Origin: Rhizobium sp. CIAT894
Lineage (GTDB): Bacteria; Pseudomonadota; Alphaproteobacteria; Rhizobiales; Rhizobiaceae
DNA: 64,000 nt
Direction: 5' to 3'
Assembly: GCF_000172795.2 (NCBI RefSeq)
Contig: NZ_CP020947.1
Span: 685,001-749,000 of the forward strand
The position numbers and the translations under genes were made by a program. The notes under the pieces are model-generated. The model was not told where the DNA came from. It saw nothing but the letters and a program-made list of their open reading frames with translations, and searched no databases. This document shows positions 9,247 through 18,095 of this stretch, piece by piece; position 1 is the stretch's first letter; each line of letters begins with the position of its first letter.

Positions 9247-9591
9247 ATGATCAGCAGCGTCCAGAATGTCAGCAACCTTTCGATGACCCGTGCGCTCGGC
9301 GCCGTCGACACCGAAAATTCCGCCTCGTCGTCTGCCGCCACCACCATGCCGGGGACCGCGGGTGCAGCCAACGGCATGAGCTTCGCCTCCGTCATGGGCA
9401 ACATGGCGACAGACGCGGTCACCAGCCTGAAGGGTGCGGAAAGCATGTCCTTCGCCGGGATCAAGGGCACGGCGACGACGCGAGAGGTCGTCGATTCCAT
9501 GCTCCAGGCCGAGCAGACGCTGCAGACCGCGATCGCCATCCGCGACAAGGTCGTCTCGGCCTTTCTCGAAGTCACCAAGATGCAGATGTAA
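9247..9591 (+). CDS. fliE: Hook-basal body protein FliE
   Basis: FliE joins the MS ring to the rod and is the first exported rod substrate. The 114-residue sequence ends in the conserved segment TTREVVDSMLQAEQTLQTAIAIRDKVVSAFLEVTKMQM, typical of FliE. The N-terminal third is Ser/Ala-rich and variable. It lies between flgC and flgG as in other rhizobia. Confidence 0.94.
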   Translation: MISSVQNVSNLSMTRALGAVDTENSASSSAATTMPGTAGAANGMSFASVMGNMATDAVTSLKGAESMSFAGIKGTATTREVVDSMLQAEQTLQTAIAIRDKVVSAFLEVTKMQM

Positions 9592-9610
9592 CTGATTTGA
9601 GGACGAACAC

Positions 9611-10399
9611 ATGAGAGCGCTCGCCATCGCAGCAACGGGCATGGATGCCCAGCAGACCAATCTGGAAGTCATCGCCAACAACATCGCCAACATCAATACG
9701 ACGGGTTTCAAGCGCGCCCGCGCCGAATTCTCCGATCTTCTCTACCAGACCGAACGGGCCAAGGGTGTCGCCAACCGCGCCAACCAGGCCGTCGTTCCCG
9801 AAGGCGCCAATATCGGTCTCGGCGTCCAGACCTCGGCGGTCCGCAACCTGCATCTTCAGGGCGAACTGACCCAGACCGGCAACGACCTCGACGTGGCGCT
9901 GATCGGCAAGGGGTTCTTCCAGATCCAGTCGACTGACGGGACGACGCTCTATACCCGCGCTGGCGCCTTCAACAAGAACGACCAGGGCCAGCTCGTCACC
10001 GTCGACGGCTACGAGGTCCTTCCCGGCATCACCATTCCGACGGGCTCGACCGAGCTGACGATCAGCCGCTCCGGCGAGGTTTCGGCCAAGCTGCCGGGCG
10101 CGACGAGCGCGACCACGCTTGGCCAGTTGACGCTTGCCGACTTCGTCAACGAGGCGGGCCTCCAGCCGATCGGCGACAATCTCTTCCAGGAAACTGCCGC
10201 CTCCGGCGATGCCGTTGTCGGCAATCCTGACGAGGAAGGCTTCGCCTATATGAAGCAGGGTTATCTGGAATCGTCGAACGTCGACCCGGTGAAGGAAATC
10301 ACCGAGCTGATCTCGGCCCAGCGCGCTTACGAAATGAATTCCAAGGTGATCACCACCGCTGACGAAATGGCCTCCATCGTCAGCAAGAACCTGAAGTAA
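9611..10399 (+). CDS. flgG: Flagellar distal rod protein FlgG
   Basis: FlgG forms the distal rod that passes through the P and L rings. The 262-residue length equals the usual length. The N-terminal motif [23 protein letters not shown] and the C-terminal [30 protein letters not shown] are textbook FlgG. A GAGGA precedes the ATG. It is followed by flgA after 16 bases. Confidence 0.97.
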   Translation: MRALAIAATGMDAQQTNLEVIANNIANINTTGFKRARAEFSDLLYQTERAKGVANRANQAVVPEGANIGLGVQTSAVRNLHLQGELTQTGNDLDVALIGKGFFQIQSTDGTTLYTRAGAFNKNDQGQLVTVDGYEVLPGITIPTGSTELTISRSGEVSAKLPGATSATTLGQLTLADFVNEAGLQPIGDNLFQETAASGDAVVGNPDEEGFAYMKQGYLESSNVDPVKEITELISAQRAYEMNSKVITTADEMASIVSKNLK

Positions 10400-10415
10400 A
10401 GGGAAGGGCCGAAAC

Positions 10416-10898
10416 ATGATGTTTTGCCGGGCAGGACACATCTCAGGATGGGTGGCGGCAGCCACGATCGCAGTCGCGGGCATTTTCTTGCCCGCGAAGG
10501 TGGATGCCGGCATGGGTTATGCCGTCGTCCCGACGACGATCATCTACCCCGGCGACACATTGTCGGCCAGCCAGCTTCAGGAGGTCGAGGTTACCAATCC
10601 CAACCTCGCCGGCGATTTTGCCAAATCCATTTCCCAGGTCGAAGGCCTGGTCTCCAAGCGAACGCTGTTGCCGGGCCGAACCATTTCGGTTTCTGGCCTG
10701 CGCGAAGCCTATACGGTGACCCGCGGCTCTTCGATCCGCCTGGTCTTTTCGCTCGGCGCGATGACCATCTCGGCTGCCGGCACGCCGCTCGAAGACGGTG
10801 CGACCGGGCAGCTCATCCGCGCACGCAATATGGATTCCGGTGTTATCGTCAGCGGCACGGTGCTTGCGGACGGCACGATCCATGTGAGGGCAAAATGA
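10416..10898 (+). CDS. flgA: P-ring assembly chaperone FlgA
   Basis: FlgA is a periplasmic chaperone needed for FlgI polymerisation into the P ring. The 160-residue product has an N-terminal signal peptide (hydrophobic residues about 10-27) and a C-terminal SAF-type domain (LLPGRTISVSGLREAYTVTRGSSIRLVF ... IRARNMDSGVIVSGTV). It overlaps flgI by 4 bases (ATGA), indicating coupled translation with the ring protein it serves. Confidence 0.93.
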   Translation: MMFCRAGHISGWVAAATIAVAGIFLPAKVDAGMGYAVVPTTIIYPGDTLSASQLQEVEVTNPNLAGDFAKSISQVEGLVSKRTLLPGRTISVSGLREAYTVTRGSSIRLVFSLGAMTISAAGTPLEDGATGQLIRARNMDSGVIVSGTVLADGTIHVRAK

Positions 10899-12016
10899 AA
10901 TTGTTCTTCCGCTTTTTTACCCTTGTCGCGGTTCTCGCCATGAGTTTGGCCGACGTCGCGCCCGCTTGGGCGCTGACATCCCGTATCAAGGACATCGCCT
11001 CGCTTCAGGCCGGCCGCGACAACCAGTTGATCGGCTACGGCCTGATCGTCGGCCTGCAGGGAACCGGCGACGGCTTCCGTTCGTCCCCCTTCACCGAGCA
11101 ATCGATGCGGGCGATGCTGCAGAACCTCGGCATCTCGACACAGGGCAGCCAGTCCAACGCCAAGAACACGGCGGCGGTCATGGTCACCGCCAACCTGCCG
11201 CCCTTCGCAAGCCCCGGCAGCCGTATCGACGTCACAGTAAGCTCGCTCGGCGACGCAACGTCGCTGCGCGGCGGCACGCTTGTCATGACCTCGCTTTCCG
11301 GCGCCGACGGCCAGATCTATGCCGTCGCGCAAGGGGCCGCCATCGTTACCGGTTTTCAGGCCCAGGGCCAGGCAGCGACCGTGACCGAAGGTGTTACCAC
11401 CGCCGGCCGGGTTCCGGGCGGCGCCATCATCGAGCGCGAACTGCCGTCCCGCTTCAAGGATTCGGTCAATCTCGTCCTGCAGCTGCGCAACCCCGACTTC
11501 TCGACGGCGATCCGTATCGCCGACATCGTCAACGGTTATGCCTCGGCGCGCTTCGGCGGCGCGGTCGCCGAAGCCAAGGATTCGCAGGAAGTGGTGATCC
11601 AAAAGCCGCGCACGGCCGATCTCACCCGACTGATGGCCGACATCGAAAATCTCATCGTCGAGACCGATACGCCGGCCAAGGTTGTGATCAACGAGCGCAC
11701 CGGAACGATCGTCATCGGCTCGGATGTCCGCGTCTCGCCGGTTGCCGTCAGCTACGGTACCCTGACGGTGCAGGTCACCGAGACGCCGCAGATCATCCAG
11801 CCCGAACCCTTCTCGCGCGGCGTAACTGCGGTCCAGCCGCAGACCGATATCGCCGCTCAGCAGACCGGCGGGCGCGTCGCCATCATCGACGGTCCCGACC
11901 TCAGGACCCTCGTCGCCGGCCTCAACAATATCGGCGTGAAACCGGATGGCATCATCGCCATTCTCCAGGGCATCAAGTCGGCGGGCGCCCTGCAGGCGGA
12001 GCTCGTGCTGCAATGA
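10895..12016 (+). CDS. flgI: Flagellar P-ring protein FlgI
   Basis: FlgI forms the peptidoglycan-level ring around the rod. The 373-residue product has a signal peptide (cleavage likely after residue 26, AWA/LT) and then the strongly conserved SRIKDIASLQAGRDNQLIGYGLIVGL start of mature FlgI. Further FlgI blocks include GGTLVMTSLSGADGQIYAVAQG and the C-terminal LNNIGVKPDGIIAILQGIKSAGALQAEL. The start overlaps the flgA stop and the stop overlaps the motE start, each by 4 bases. Confidence 0.97.
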   Translation: MKLFFRFFTLVAVLAMSLADVAPAWALTSRIKDIASLQAGRDNQLIGYGLIVGLQGTGDGFRSSPFTEQSMRAMLQNLGISTQGSQSNAKNTAAVMVTANLPPFASPGSRIDVTVSSLGDATSLRGGTLVMTSLSGADGQIYAVAQGAAIVTGFQAQGQAATVTEGVTTAGRVPGGAIIERELPSRFKDSVNLVLQLRNPDFSTAIRIADIVNGYASARFGGAVAEAKDSQEVVIQKPRTADLTRLMADIENLIVETDTPAKVVINERTGTIVIGSDVRVSPVAVSYGTLTVQVTETPQIIQPEPFSRGVTAVQPQTDIAAQQTGGRVAIIDGPDLRTLVAGLNNIGVKPDGIIAILQGIKSAGALQAELVLQ

Positions 12017-12555
12017 AGACGATCCTCAATCCCGACATGACGGTTGTGCAACTGCTGCGCCGGCTGGCGCTGCCGGCGGCAGGCCTCGTGCTCCTGTCGA
12101 TCCCGAGCGCCTTCGCGCAGGAGCACGCGCCGGCGGGCGACATCACCTCCCAGGACGAGATCAAACAGTTCTGCACCAATATCGCCGACCCCGCCCGCGA
12201 TCAGCGTTACCTCCTGCAGAAGCAGGAACTGGAAAAGCTTCGCGCCGACATCGACGCCCGCGTGGCCGAGATGGACAAGCGCAAGGCCGAATATCAGGAC
12301 TGGCTGAAGCGGCGCGACGATTTCCTGAAGCAGGCCGAAGCCGGCCTCACCGAAATCTACAAGAAGATGAAGCCGGATGCCGCTGCACTCCAGCTGCAGG
12401 ATATGAATATCGAGGTGGCCTCAGCCGTGATCATGCGGCTCAGCCCGCGCCAGTCGAGCCTCATCCTCAACGAGATGGACGCGAAGAAGGCCGCGGCCAT
12501 CGCCAGTATCATCGCCAGTGCGTCCGATCCCAATACGTCGAAGGATCCTTCATGA
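12013..12555 (+). CDS. motE: MotC-specific periplasmic chaperone MotE
   Basis: In Sinorhizobium meliloti MotE is a periplasmic chaperone that stabilises and targets MotC. This 180-residue protein has a signal peptide (cleavage near residue 35, AFA/QE), one cysteine at residue 54 (KQFCTN) consistent with the disulfide dimer reported for the family, and a coiled-coil rich in charged residues (about 65-115). It ends in a MgtE-N-like segment (LSPRQSSLILNEMDAKKAAAIASII). It overlaps flgI and flgH by 4 bases each. The client gene motC is at 24824. Confidence 0.88.
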   Translation: MKTILNPDMTVVQLLRRLALPAAGLVLLSIPSAFAQEHAPAGDITSQDEIKQFCTNIADPARDQRYLLQKQELEKLRADIDARVAEMDKRKAEYQDWLKRRDDFLKQAEAGLTEIYKKMKPDAAALQLQDMNIEVASAVIMRLSPRQSSLILNEMDAKKAAAIASIIASASDPNTSKDPS

Positions 12556-13268
12556 ATATGCGTTTCCCGGCCGCGATCGCCGCCCTCGCACTCCTTGCGG
12601 GCTGCCAGTCTCCGACGGCGGTCAGCGAGATCGGTCGTGCGCCCGCCATGAGCCCGATCGGCAGCGGCCTTGCCTACGGCCAGACGCCGCAGATGGCGCT
12701 TTATCCGAAGCAGCCGCGCGCCGTCGCCCAGGGTTATTCGCTGTGGAGTGATTCGCAGGCCGCCCTCTTCAAGGATGCGCGCGCGCTCAACGTCGGCGAC
12801 ATCCTGACCGTCGACATCCAGATCAACGACAAGGCCTCCTTCGACAACGAGACCAACCGCAGCCGCACGAACTCGAGCGGCATGAACTGGGACGTCAACG
12901 CCCAGATCTTCGGCTGGACGCCTCAGTCCAAGACCGACCTGACCTACGGCTCCGACACCAGCACCGACGGCAAGGGCAAGATCGAGCGCACCGACAAGAT
13001 CACCCTTCTGGTCGCCGCCGTCGTCACCGGCATTCTCGAAAACGGCAACCTCGTCATATCGGGCTCGCAGGAAGTCCGCCTGAACCAGGAACTGCGCATT
13101 TTGAATGTCGCCGGTATCGTTCGTCCGCAGGACGTCAATTCCGACAACCAGATTTCCTATGACAAGATCGCCGAAGCCCGCATTTCCTACGGTGGCCGTG
13201 GCCGCCTGATGGAAGTGCAGCAGCCTCCGCGCGGCCAGCAGGCCGTCGATCTTTTCTCGCCGCTTTGA
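12552..13268 (+). CDS. flgH: Flagellar L-ring lipoprotein FlgH
   Basis: FlgH forms the outer-membrane ring. The 238-residue product has a lipoprotein signal peptide with lipobox LLAGC, lipidated cysteine at residue 18. Conserved FlgH blocks follow, including LWSDSQAALFKDARALNVGDILTV and NGNLVISGSQEVRLNQELRILNVAGIVRPQDV. The start overlaps the motE stop. Length and motifs are normal for the family. Confidence 0.97.
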   Translation: MNMRFPAAIAALALLAGCQSPTAVSEIGRAPAMSPIGSGLAYGQTPQMALYPKQPRAVAQGYSLWSDSQAALFKDARALNVGDILTVDIQINDKASFDNETNRSRTNSSGMNWDVNAQIFGWTPQSKTDLTYGSDTSTDGKGKIERTDKITLLVAAVVTGILENGNLVISGSQEVRLNQELRILNVAGIVRPQDVNSDNQISYDKIAEARISYGGRGRLMEVQQPPRGQQAVDLFSPL

Positions 13269-13280
13269 GGCTGAACGACG

Positions 13281-13787
13281 ATGGCAGACGAAGACACAAG
13301 CGCAGGCCAACCGAAGAAGAAATCCGGCCCGCTGATGACGATCATCGGCATCGCCGTCCTGACGCTCCTCGGCGCCGGCGGCGGCTGGGCGGTCGGCACG
13401 ATCGTCGCGCCCAACATCAAGGGCGCCAAGGAGGCCGAGCAGGCCAAGGACGCCGAGGCCAAGAAAAAGGCCGAGGAAGGCCTGGCCCGCATCTCGACCG
13501 AGGCCAACAACATCGTCCAGCTCGAGCCGATCACCTCGAATCTTGCCTACCCCTCGGAAAACTGGGTGCGACTCGAGGTCGCGCTGCTGTTCAACGGGCC
13601 GCCTGACGTGAAGGTTTCCGAGGATATTCATCAGGATATCCTCGCCTATATCAGGACCGTTTCCCTGCAGCAGATCGAGGGGCCGCGGGGCTTTCAATAT
13701 CTAAAGGATGACATACAGGAACGTGTTGACCTTCGCTCGCAAGGGCGGGTATCGAAGGTCATGTTCAGGACATTTGTCATCGAATGA
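13281..13787 (+). CDS. fliL: Flagellar basal body protein FliL
   Basis: FliL is a single-pass membrane protein near the stator that influences torque. The 168-residue product has a Lys-rich cytoplasmic start, one membrane segment (residues about 18-42, GPLMTIIGIAVLTLLGAGGGWAVG) and an Ala/Glu/Lys coiled linker (about 50-75). The C-terminal periplasmic FliL domain (RLEVALLFNGP, IRTVSLQQIEGPRGFQYLKDDI) follows. It overlaps fliP by 4 bases. Confidence 0.93.
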   Translation: MADEDTSAGQPKKKSGPLMTIIGIAVLTLLGAGGGWAVGTIVAPNIKGAKEAEQAKDAEAKKKAEEGLARISTEANNIVQLEPITSNLAYPSENWVRLEVALLFNGPPDVKVSEDIHQDILAYIRTVSLQQIEGPRGFQYLKDDIQERVDLRSQGRVSKVMFRTFVIE

Positions 13788-14521
13788 TTCGTCTCATAGT
13801 TTTCCTTGCCGCCATGATGGTGGTGCCGGAACTGGCGGTGGCACAGCAGCTGCCGACTGACTTGTTGAACGTGCCGGTCGATGGCTCCGTCGCCGCCTGG
13901 ATCATCCGCACATTCGGCCTGCTGACCGTTCTTTCGGTCGCGCCCGGTATCCTGATCATGGTGACGAGCTTTCCGCGCTTCATCATCGCCTTCTCGATCC
14001 TGCGCTCGGGCATGGGCCTGTCCTCGACGCCCTCCAACATGATCCTGCTGTCGCTGTCGCTGTTCATGACCTTCTACGTCATGTCGCCGACCTTCGATCA
14101 AGCCTGGCAGAACGGCGTGCAGCCGCTGCTTGCCAACCAGATCAACGAGACCGAGGCGGTCCAGCGTATCGCCGAACCCTTCCGCACCTTCATGGCGGCC
14201 AATACACGCGACAAGGATCTGGCGCTCTTCGTCGATCTGGCGCGCGAACGTGGCCAGAACATCCAGACGACCGATCCGATCGACTACCGGGTGCTGATCC
14301 CGGCCTTCATGATTTCCGAGATCCGCCGCGGTTTCGAGATCGGCTTTCTCGTCGTGCTGCCGTTCCTCGTCATCGACCTGATCGTCGCCACCATCACCAT
14401 GGCGATGGGCATGATGATGCTGCCGCCGACATCGATCTCGTTGCCCTTCAAAATTCTCTTCTTCGTGCTGATCGACGGCTGGAACCTGCTCGTCGGCAGC
14501 CTAGTGCGCTCATTCCACTGA
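13784..14521 (+). CDS. fliP: Flagellar export gate protein FliP
   Basis: FliP is the main subunit of the export gate core. The 245-residue sequence starts with a cleavable signal-like segment (residues 1-20) and then has the family blocks LLTVLSVAPGILIMVTSFPRFIIAFSILR, LALFVDLARE and LIPAFMISEIRRGFEIGFLVVLPFLVIDLIVA. The last block, MMMLPPTSISLPFKILFFVLIDGWNLL, is diagnostic. It is the last gene of the flgB operon and is followed by a strong hairpin. Confidence 0.97.
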   Translation: MIRLIVFLAAMMVVPELAVAQQLPTDLLNVPVDGSVAAWIIRTFGLLTVLSVAPGILIMVTSFPRFIIAFSILRSGMGLSSTPSNMILLSLSLFMTFYVMSPTFDQAWQNGVQPLLANQINETEAVQRIAEPFRTFMAANTRDKDLALFVDLARERGQNIQTTDPIDYRVLIPAFMISEIRRGFEIGFLVVLPFLVIDLIVATITMAMGMMMLPPTSISLPFKILFFVLIDGWNLLVGSLVRSFH

Positions 14522-14579
14522 CCGCTGCGGCCTCTGCTTTGGCCACGAGGAACTTCGGTTCCTCGACAGAGCGGTTTTT
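14522..14579. terminator. Bidirectional terminator after fliP
   Basis: CGAGGAAC (14546-14553), a TTCG tetraloop, and GTTCCTCG (14558-14565) form a perfect 8-bp hairpin. An outer CCGCT/AGCGG pairing is followed by a run of five T at 14575-14579. It separates fliP from the convergent hydrolase gene. Confidence 0.85.
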
Positions 14580-14580
14580 G

Positions 14581-15114
14581 CTATGCGCGGCTGGCGAAAT
14601 CCATCAGCAATTCCAGACCTTCTGGCCAGTCACCCAGATCGCTTTGGCCATTGATGTGGCCGACCGCGCCGATGACTTTCAACTCGCTGCCCCATTGCTT
14701 TGCCCGCGTTTCGGCATAGGGCAGCGAGCCATAGGGGTCATTGGTGCTTGCGACGATCAGCGATCGAAAGCCGAGCTGCGCCTGCGGTACATCCGCAAAG
14801 CCTGCAGCGTCCGCAGGAAAGCGCGAAGACAATGGGTCTGGCACGGCGGCGAGGAACGCTCCCCTGATCGGCGAAGAGGCACGCTGGTGCCAATGTGCTA
14901 CAAGCAGGCAGGCAAGACTGTGCGCGACGAGAACAGGTGGTGTTTTGGCTCCGCGCACCGCTTGGTCCAAGGCGTCGATCCAGTCGGAAAGATCCGGCTG
15001 ATCCCAGCTCGTCGGCGCAAAACGGCGTATGGCTGGATTTGCATCCTCCCAACGGCTCTGCCAGTGCGTGTGTCCGGAATTGCCGATGCCCGGCAGATGA
15101 ATGAATTCGGTCAT
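14581..15114 (-). CDS. RBBP9/YdeN-family serine hydrolase
   Basis: This 177-residue protein is a small alpha/beta hydrolase of the RBBP9/YdeN type. The nucleophile elbow is VAHSLACLL (around residues 62-70). The start IHLPGIGNSGHTHWQSRWE and the GHINGQSDLGDWPEG segment with the catalytic His near the C-terminus are characteristic of that family. The substrate is unknown. It is divergent from an Lrp-type regulator gene 103 bases away, which suggests control by that regulator. It is unlikely to be part of the flagellar machinery despite its location. Confidence 0.85.
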   Translation of the reverse strand: MTEFIHLPGIGNSGHTHWQSRWEDANPAIRRFAPTSWDQPDLSDWIDALDQAVRGAKTPPVLVAHSLACLLVAHWHQRASSPIRGAFLAAVPDPLSSRFPADAAGFADVPQAQLGFRSLIVASTNDPYGSLPYAETRAKQWGSELKVIGAVGHINGQSDLGDWPEGLELLMDFASRA

Positions 15115-15217
15115 ATCTCGCCTCTTCTCGCTTCAGCGGAAGTATGGCGGTTTACACCTGCGAACCAAATTGGCATCTATCGGAAAAGTACGGGGTAATC
15201 CGATAGATTGAAGGTTG

Positions 15218-15694
15218 ATGGCAAAGCGCACCGATACCACACCGGATCTCGATCCGACCGACATCGCCATCATCGAAGTCTTGCAGGATGATGGACGCAT
15301 CAGCGTCTCCGAGCTCGGAAGGAAGGTCGGCCTTTCCCAGCCGGCCACGTCGGAACGTCTCAAACGGCTTGAAGAACGCGGTATCATCAAGGCCTACAGA
15401 GCCGTCATCGACCCCGCCGCGGTCGGACTTGGCATGATGGCCGTTATTCGCCTGCGCACCACGCACGAGCATATCAAGACATGCCTGAAGCAGTTTTCCG
15501 ATATGCCGCAGATTATAGAGGTTCTAAGGCTGACAGGAGAGGATTGCTTTCACCTGAAAGTCATTGTTCCCACGCCGGCCGACCTTGAAAGCATCGTCGA
15601 TGCCATTGCACGCTACGGCTCGGTCACGACGGCCATCGTTCTGCGCCGAGAGCCGCCTAAACGTATCGGGCGTGAACTGATTGCAAAGAGGTAA
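15218..15694 (+). CDS. Lrp/AsnC-family transcriptional regulator
   Basis: The 158-residue protein has an N-terminal winged HTH (DIAIIEVLQDDGRISVSELGRKVGLSQPATSERLKRLEERGII, about residues 15-57) and a C-terminal RAM ligand-binding domain. This is the standard Lrp/AsnC layout and length. The ATG at 15218 is preceded closely by GAAGG. It diverges from the hydrolase gene at 14581-15114, a typical regulator-target arrangement. The ligand is unknown. Confidence 0.9.
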   Translation: MAKRTDTTPDLDPTDIAIIEVLQDDGRISVSELGRKVGLSQPATSERLKRLEERGIIKAYRAVIDPAAVGLGMMAVIRLRTTHEHIKTCLKQFSDMPQIIEVLRLTGEDCFHLKVIVPTPADLESIVDAIARYGSVTTAIVLRREPPKRIGRELIAKR

Positions 15695-15733
15695 ATACCC
15701 GCTGAGGCGAACAGGATCGCTTCGGCGGGTATT
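15694..15733. terminator. Long bidirectional hairpin between lrp-type gene and glycosyltransferase
   Basis: AATACCCGC (15694-15702) pairs with GCGGGTATT (15725-15733). Inner bases CTGAGGCG and CGCTTCGG continue the stem with two G-U pairs. The convergent genes on both sides make a shared terminator likely. Confidence 0.75.
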
Positions 15734-15748
15734 CCGTCTCGGAAAGCC

Positions 15749-17665
15749 TCACTCGGCCGCGAACGGCGCCGTCCGTGGCGGCAGCGCCGCAATGTCCATA
15801 TGGTCCGGTGCGAGACCCTGCTTGGCACGCTCGGCCATGATTTCATAGGCCCGCTCCAGATGGTGGCAGAAGCGTTCGGCGTCGAAGAGCGGCGCGATAT
15901 AGCGCTTCTCCTTGAGGTGTGCCTTGTATTCGGCGATCCGCCCGGGATTCTCGGCCAGCTCGACGGCGAGGTTCTCGTAGGCCTGCAGGTCGTCTGCCAC
16001 GAGCTCAGGCAGATCGATGGCTCTCAGCAGGCTCTCGCTGACGCGTGAGGCGAAGTTGGTGCCTTTGAGGGTCAGCACCGGCAGGCCGCCCCAAAGCTGC
16101 TCCGAGGTGGTCGTATGGCCGTTGACCGGGAACGTATCGATGCCGATATCGGCCGCCTGCTGGCGGTCGATATGGTCTTCATAGTGAGCGCGCGGGCAGA
16201 AGATGATCCGCTTCGGCGAAATGCCTGCCGCCTGGAATTGCTTCAAGAGATTTGCCTGGTTGCGCGGTGTGTTCGCCATCAGCCAAAGCACGCTGTTCGA
16301 CGCGCGCTTGAGAATACGGCACCAGCTATGGACGACCTCAGGCGTAATCTTGCGGTTGCCGTTGAAGGACGCGAAGATGAAGGCGTCTTCCGGCAGACCG
16401 AGCTGCTCGCGGGTGACCGGACGTGGCTTCGGACGATGCATCGGATCGTTCGGCTGATAGCTCTCCGGCAGCCGGCAGAATTTTTCGTGGAAGAACGGCT
16501 TTGCCACTTCGGGTAAAACGAAATGATCGCCGATGACGTAGTCGAGGTCGATGTTGACCGTGCTGCCGGGAAAGCCGAGCCAGCCGACGTGCACGGGTGC
16601 GAGCGGCTGGTTGAAGGCGGCCGCGCGGCTGCCTGAAGTATGGCCCTTCAGGTCGACCATGATGTCGATATTGTGCTCGCGCACGACGGCCAGTACCGCC
16701 TGGTCCGAGAAGCCGTGAATGTCGACGATCCTGCCCCAGCGGCTTCGATCGGTGTCATTGTGCTTCAGATATTCCGGGCCGGTATGGCAGAAGAGCGTCA
16801 CCTCGAACCGGTCCTTGTCGTGCAGTTCGAGAATGCGCTGCAACAGCTTCATCGTCGCGTGGCGATCCCAGAAGTCCGACGACATGTAGCCGATCCGGAT
16901 CTTGTTCGACCAGATGTGCGGCTGGTTGCGGCGGGACGCGACCCGTTCCTGGTTGAGCGGGGTCGTGCCGATCGTGGCATATCGGTTGAAATTCTCGTTG
17001 CCGCACCAGTGCAGATGATAGAAGGGGTTGTCCTTGCGCAGAATATCGAGATCGCCTTTTGCCAGGGTTCCGTCGATCACCGCCTGATGCTTGGCTGCCT
17101 CTTCGAAATCATTGAACTCGCGAGCGAAAACAAGGTGGAGAAAGCGGAAGGCGTGATTGCCCGGAAAACGCTTGAAGAGGTTGCGCGCAAGCGTCTGGTT
17201 GGTTGCGTCGTTCAGATCGTCGCTCAGAAGCAGGGCGGCCAGGCGCATATGATCGGGATTGGCACTCTGTGACAGCACCGTCTTGAACGGACGAATGATA
17301 TCGCGCTGCTGACGCTTCAGATAGATCGCCGTGATGATGAAGGCGAGTTCGGCATCCTCCTGCGCTCTGGTTAGGTTGCGCATGGCGATCAGCAGAGCTT
17401 CGTCCTCGCTGCCGGTCTCGTAATAGAGCTTGGCAGCCTGCTTCTGATATTCGTAGGCGTTCGGTCCTTCGCAATTCCCGGCCAGGCCATAGGCTTTCGC
17501 GGCATCGGCCTTGAAGCCGAGCTGCACGAGGTTTTTGGCCAGCAGCGCATAGGTCTTGGCGTCCTGCTGGATATCCATGAGCTGGTTGAGCGTCGCCAAG
17601 GACTGTGTGTAGCGGCCCGCCTGGTAGTCTCTGGATGCCGCAGAGAACGAAACTTTGCTGTTCAA
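15749..17665 (-). CDS. SPINDLY/OGT-like (GT41) glycosyltransferase, candidate flagellin glycosyltransferase
   Basis: The 638-residue protein has a TPR-like helical N-terminal half (about 1-230) and a C-terminal O-GlcNAc-transferase/SPINDLY catalytic region. Diagnostic blocks are IRIGYMSSDFWDRHA, APVHVGWLGFPGSTVNIDLDYVIGD, FASFNGNRKITPEVV and IDTFPVNGHTTTSEQLWGGLPVLTL, which match GT41 in order. The TTG start at 17665 is chosen because CGGAG lies 7 bases upstream; the frame is open to 17896, but that extension is Arg-rich and unlike the family. It sits directly beside, and divergent from, four flagellin genes. By inference it O-glycosylates flagellin; the sugar donor is unknown. Confidence 0.88.
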   Translation of the reverse strand: MNSKVSFSAASRDYQAGRYTQSLATLNQLMDIQQDAKTYALLAKNLVQLGFKADAAKAYGLAGNCEGPNAYEYQKQAAKLYYETGSEDEALLIAMRNLTRAQEDAELAFIITAIYLKRQQRDIIRPFKTVLSQSANPDHMRLAALLLSDDLNDATNQTLARNLFKRFPGNHAFRFLHLVFAREFNDFEEAAKHQAVIDGTLAKGDLDILRKDNPFYHLHWCGNENFNRYATIGTTPLNQERVASRRNQPHIWSNKIRIGYMSSDFWDRHATMKLLQRILELHDKDRFEVTLFCHTGPEYLKHNDTDRSRWGRIVDIHGFSDQAVLAVVREHNIDIMVDLKGHTSGSRAAAFNQPLAPVHVGWLGFPGSTVNIDLDYVIGDHFVLPEVAKPFFHEKFCRLPESYQPNDPMHRPKPRPVTREQLGLPEDAFIFASFNGNRKITPEVVHSWCRILKRASNSVLWLMANTPRNQANLLKQFQAAGISPKRIIFCPRAHYEDHIDRQQAADIGIDTFPVNGHTTTSEQLWGGLPVLTLKGTNFASRVSESLLRAIDLPELVADDLQAYENLAVELAENPGRIAEYKAHLKEKRYIAPLFDAERFCHHLERAYEIMAERAKQGLAPDHMDIAALPPRTAPFAAE

Positions 17666-18095
17666 AACCCAACTCCGTAAAGGAAATGTTCTGGCATGGC
17701 TGTCGATCGCCGGGCGGGCGCGAGCCGTCCTCCCTGAAAACAGGGGGATCGATCCGATGATGCTCTCCCGGCGGCTGCCACATTCGCATACGAAGCTTGC
17801 TTGAAACCGGCGTCGCACGAAGACGCTTCCTTTGCGGACAGGAAACGGTTTCTTTCCCCGTATGTTAGCATGCGAAGGAATAGATTCAGCCGGCATTAAC
17901 TATGCGATGTAAGGGGCCGGCACGGGCGCTCCATTTTTAAGAAGTTGGCAAGCATTGGCTGCGAGATTGCCCTGGACATGACGGGTTTGGGCCAAACAAA
18001 AAAAGGCGCCGAGTAGCATGAAGCTGGTCCGTCATCGCCGGTACTACAGTCCGGTATGTCCTCCTTTTTGTATCTAGTTTCCAGGGGACAGATTT
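17666..18095. promoter_or_regulatory. Divergent intergenic region glycosyltransferase / flaA
   Basis: This 430-base stretch holds no convincing gene. The right part carries the flaA promoter and leader. GCATGAAGCTG (18016-18026) and CCGGTATGTCC (18051-18061) are versions of two blocks also found upstream of flaB, flaC and, more weakly, flaD. An A-rich tract (AAACAAAAAAAGG) ends near 18006. The left part should contain the glycosyltransferase promoter; I see no specific box there. Confidence 0.6.

Noticed and set aside
10424..12016. A continuous frame through flgA into flgI, suggesting a fusion
   Set aside because: The flgA protein is in another frame. Only the part from 10895 has FlgI homology and a signal peptide, so the upstream part is not translated.
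17666..17896. N-terminal extension of the glycosyltransferase to an ATG at 17896
   Set aside because: The extension is Arg-rich and not TPR-like, while the TTG at 17665 has a well-placed Shine-Dalgarno.
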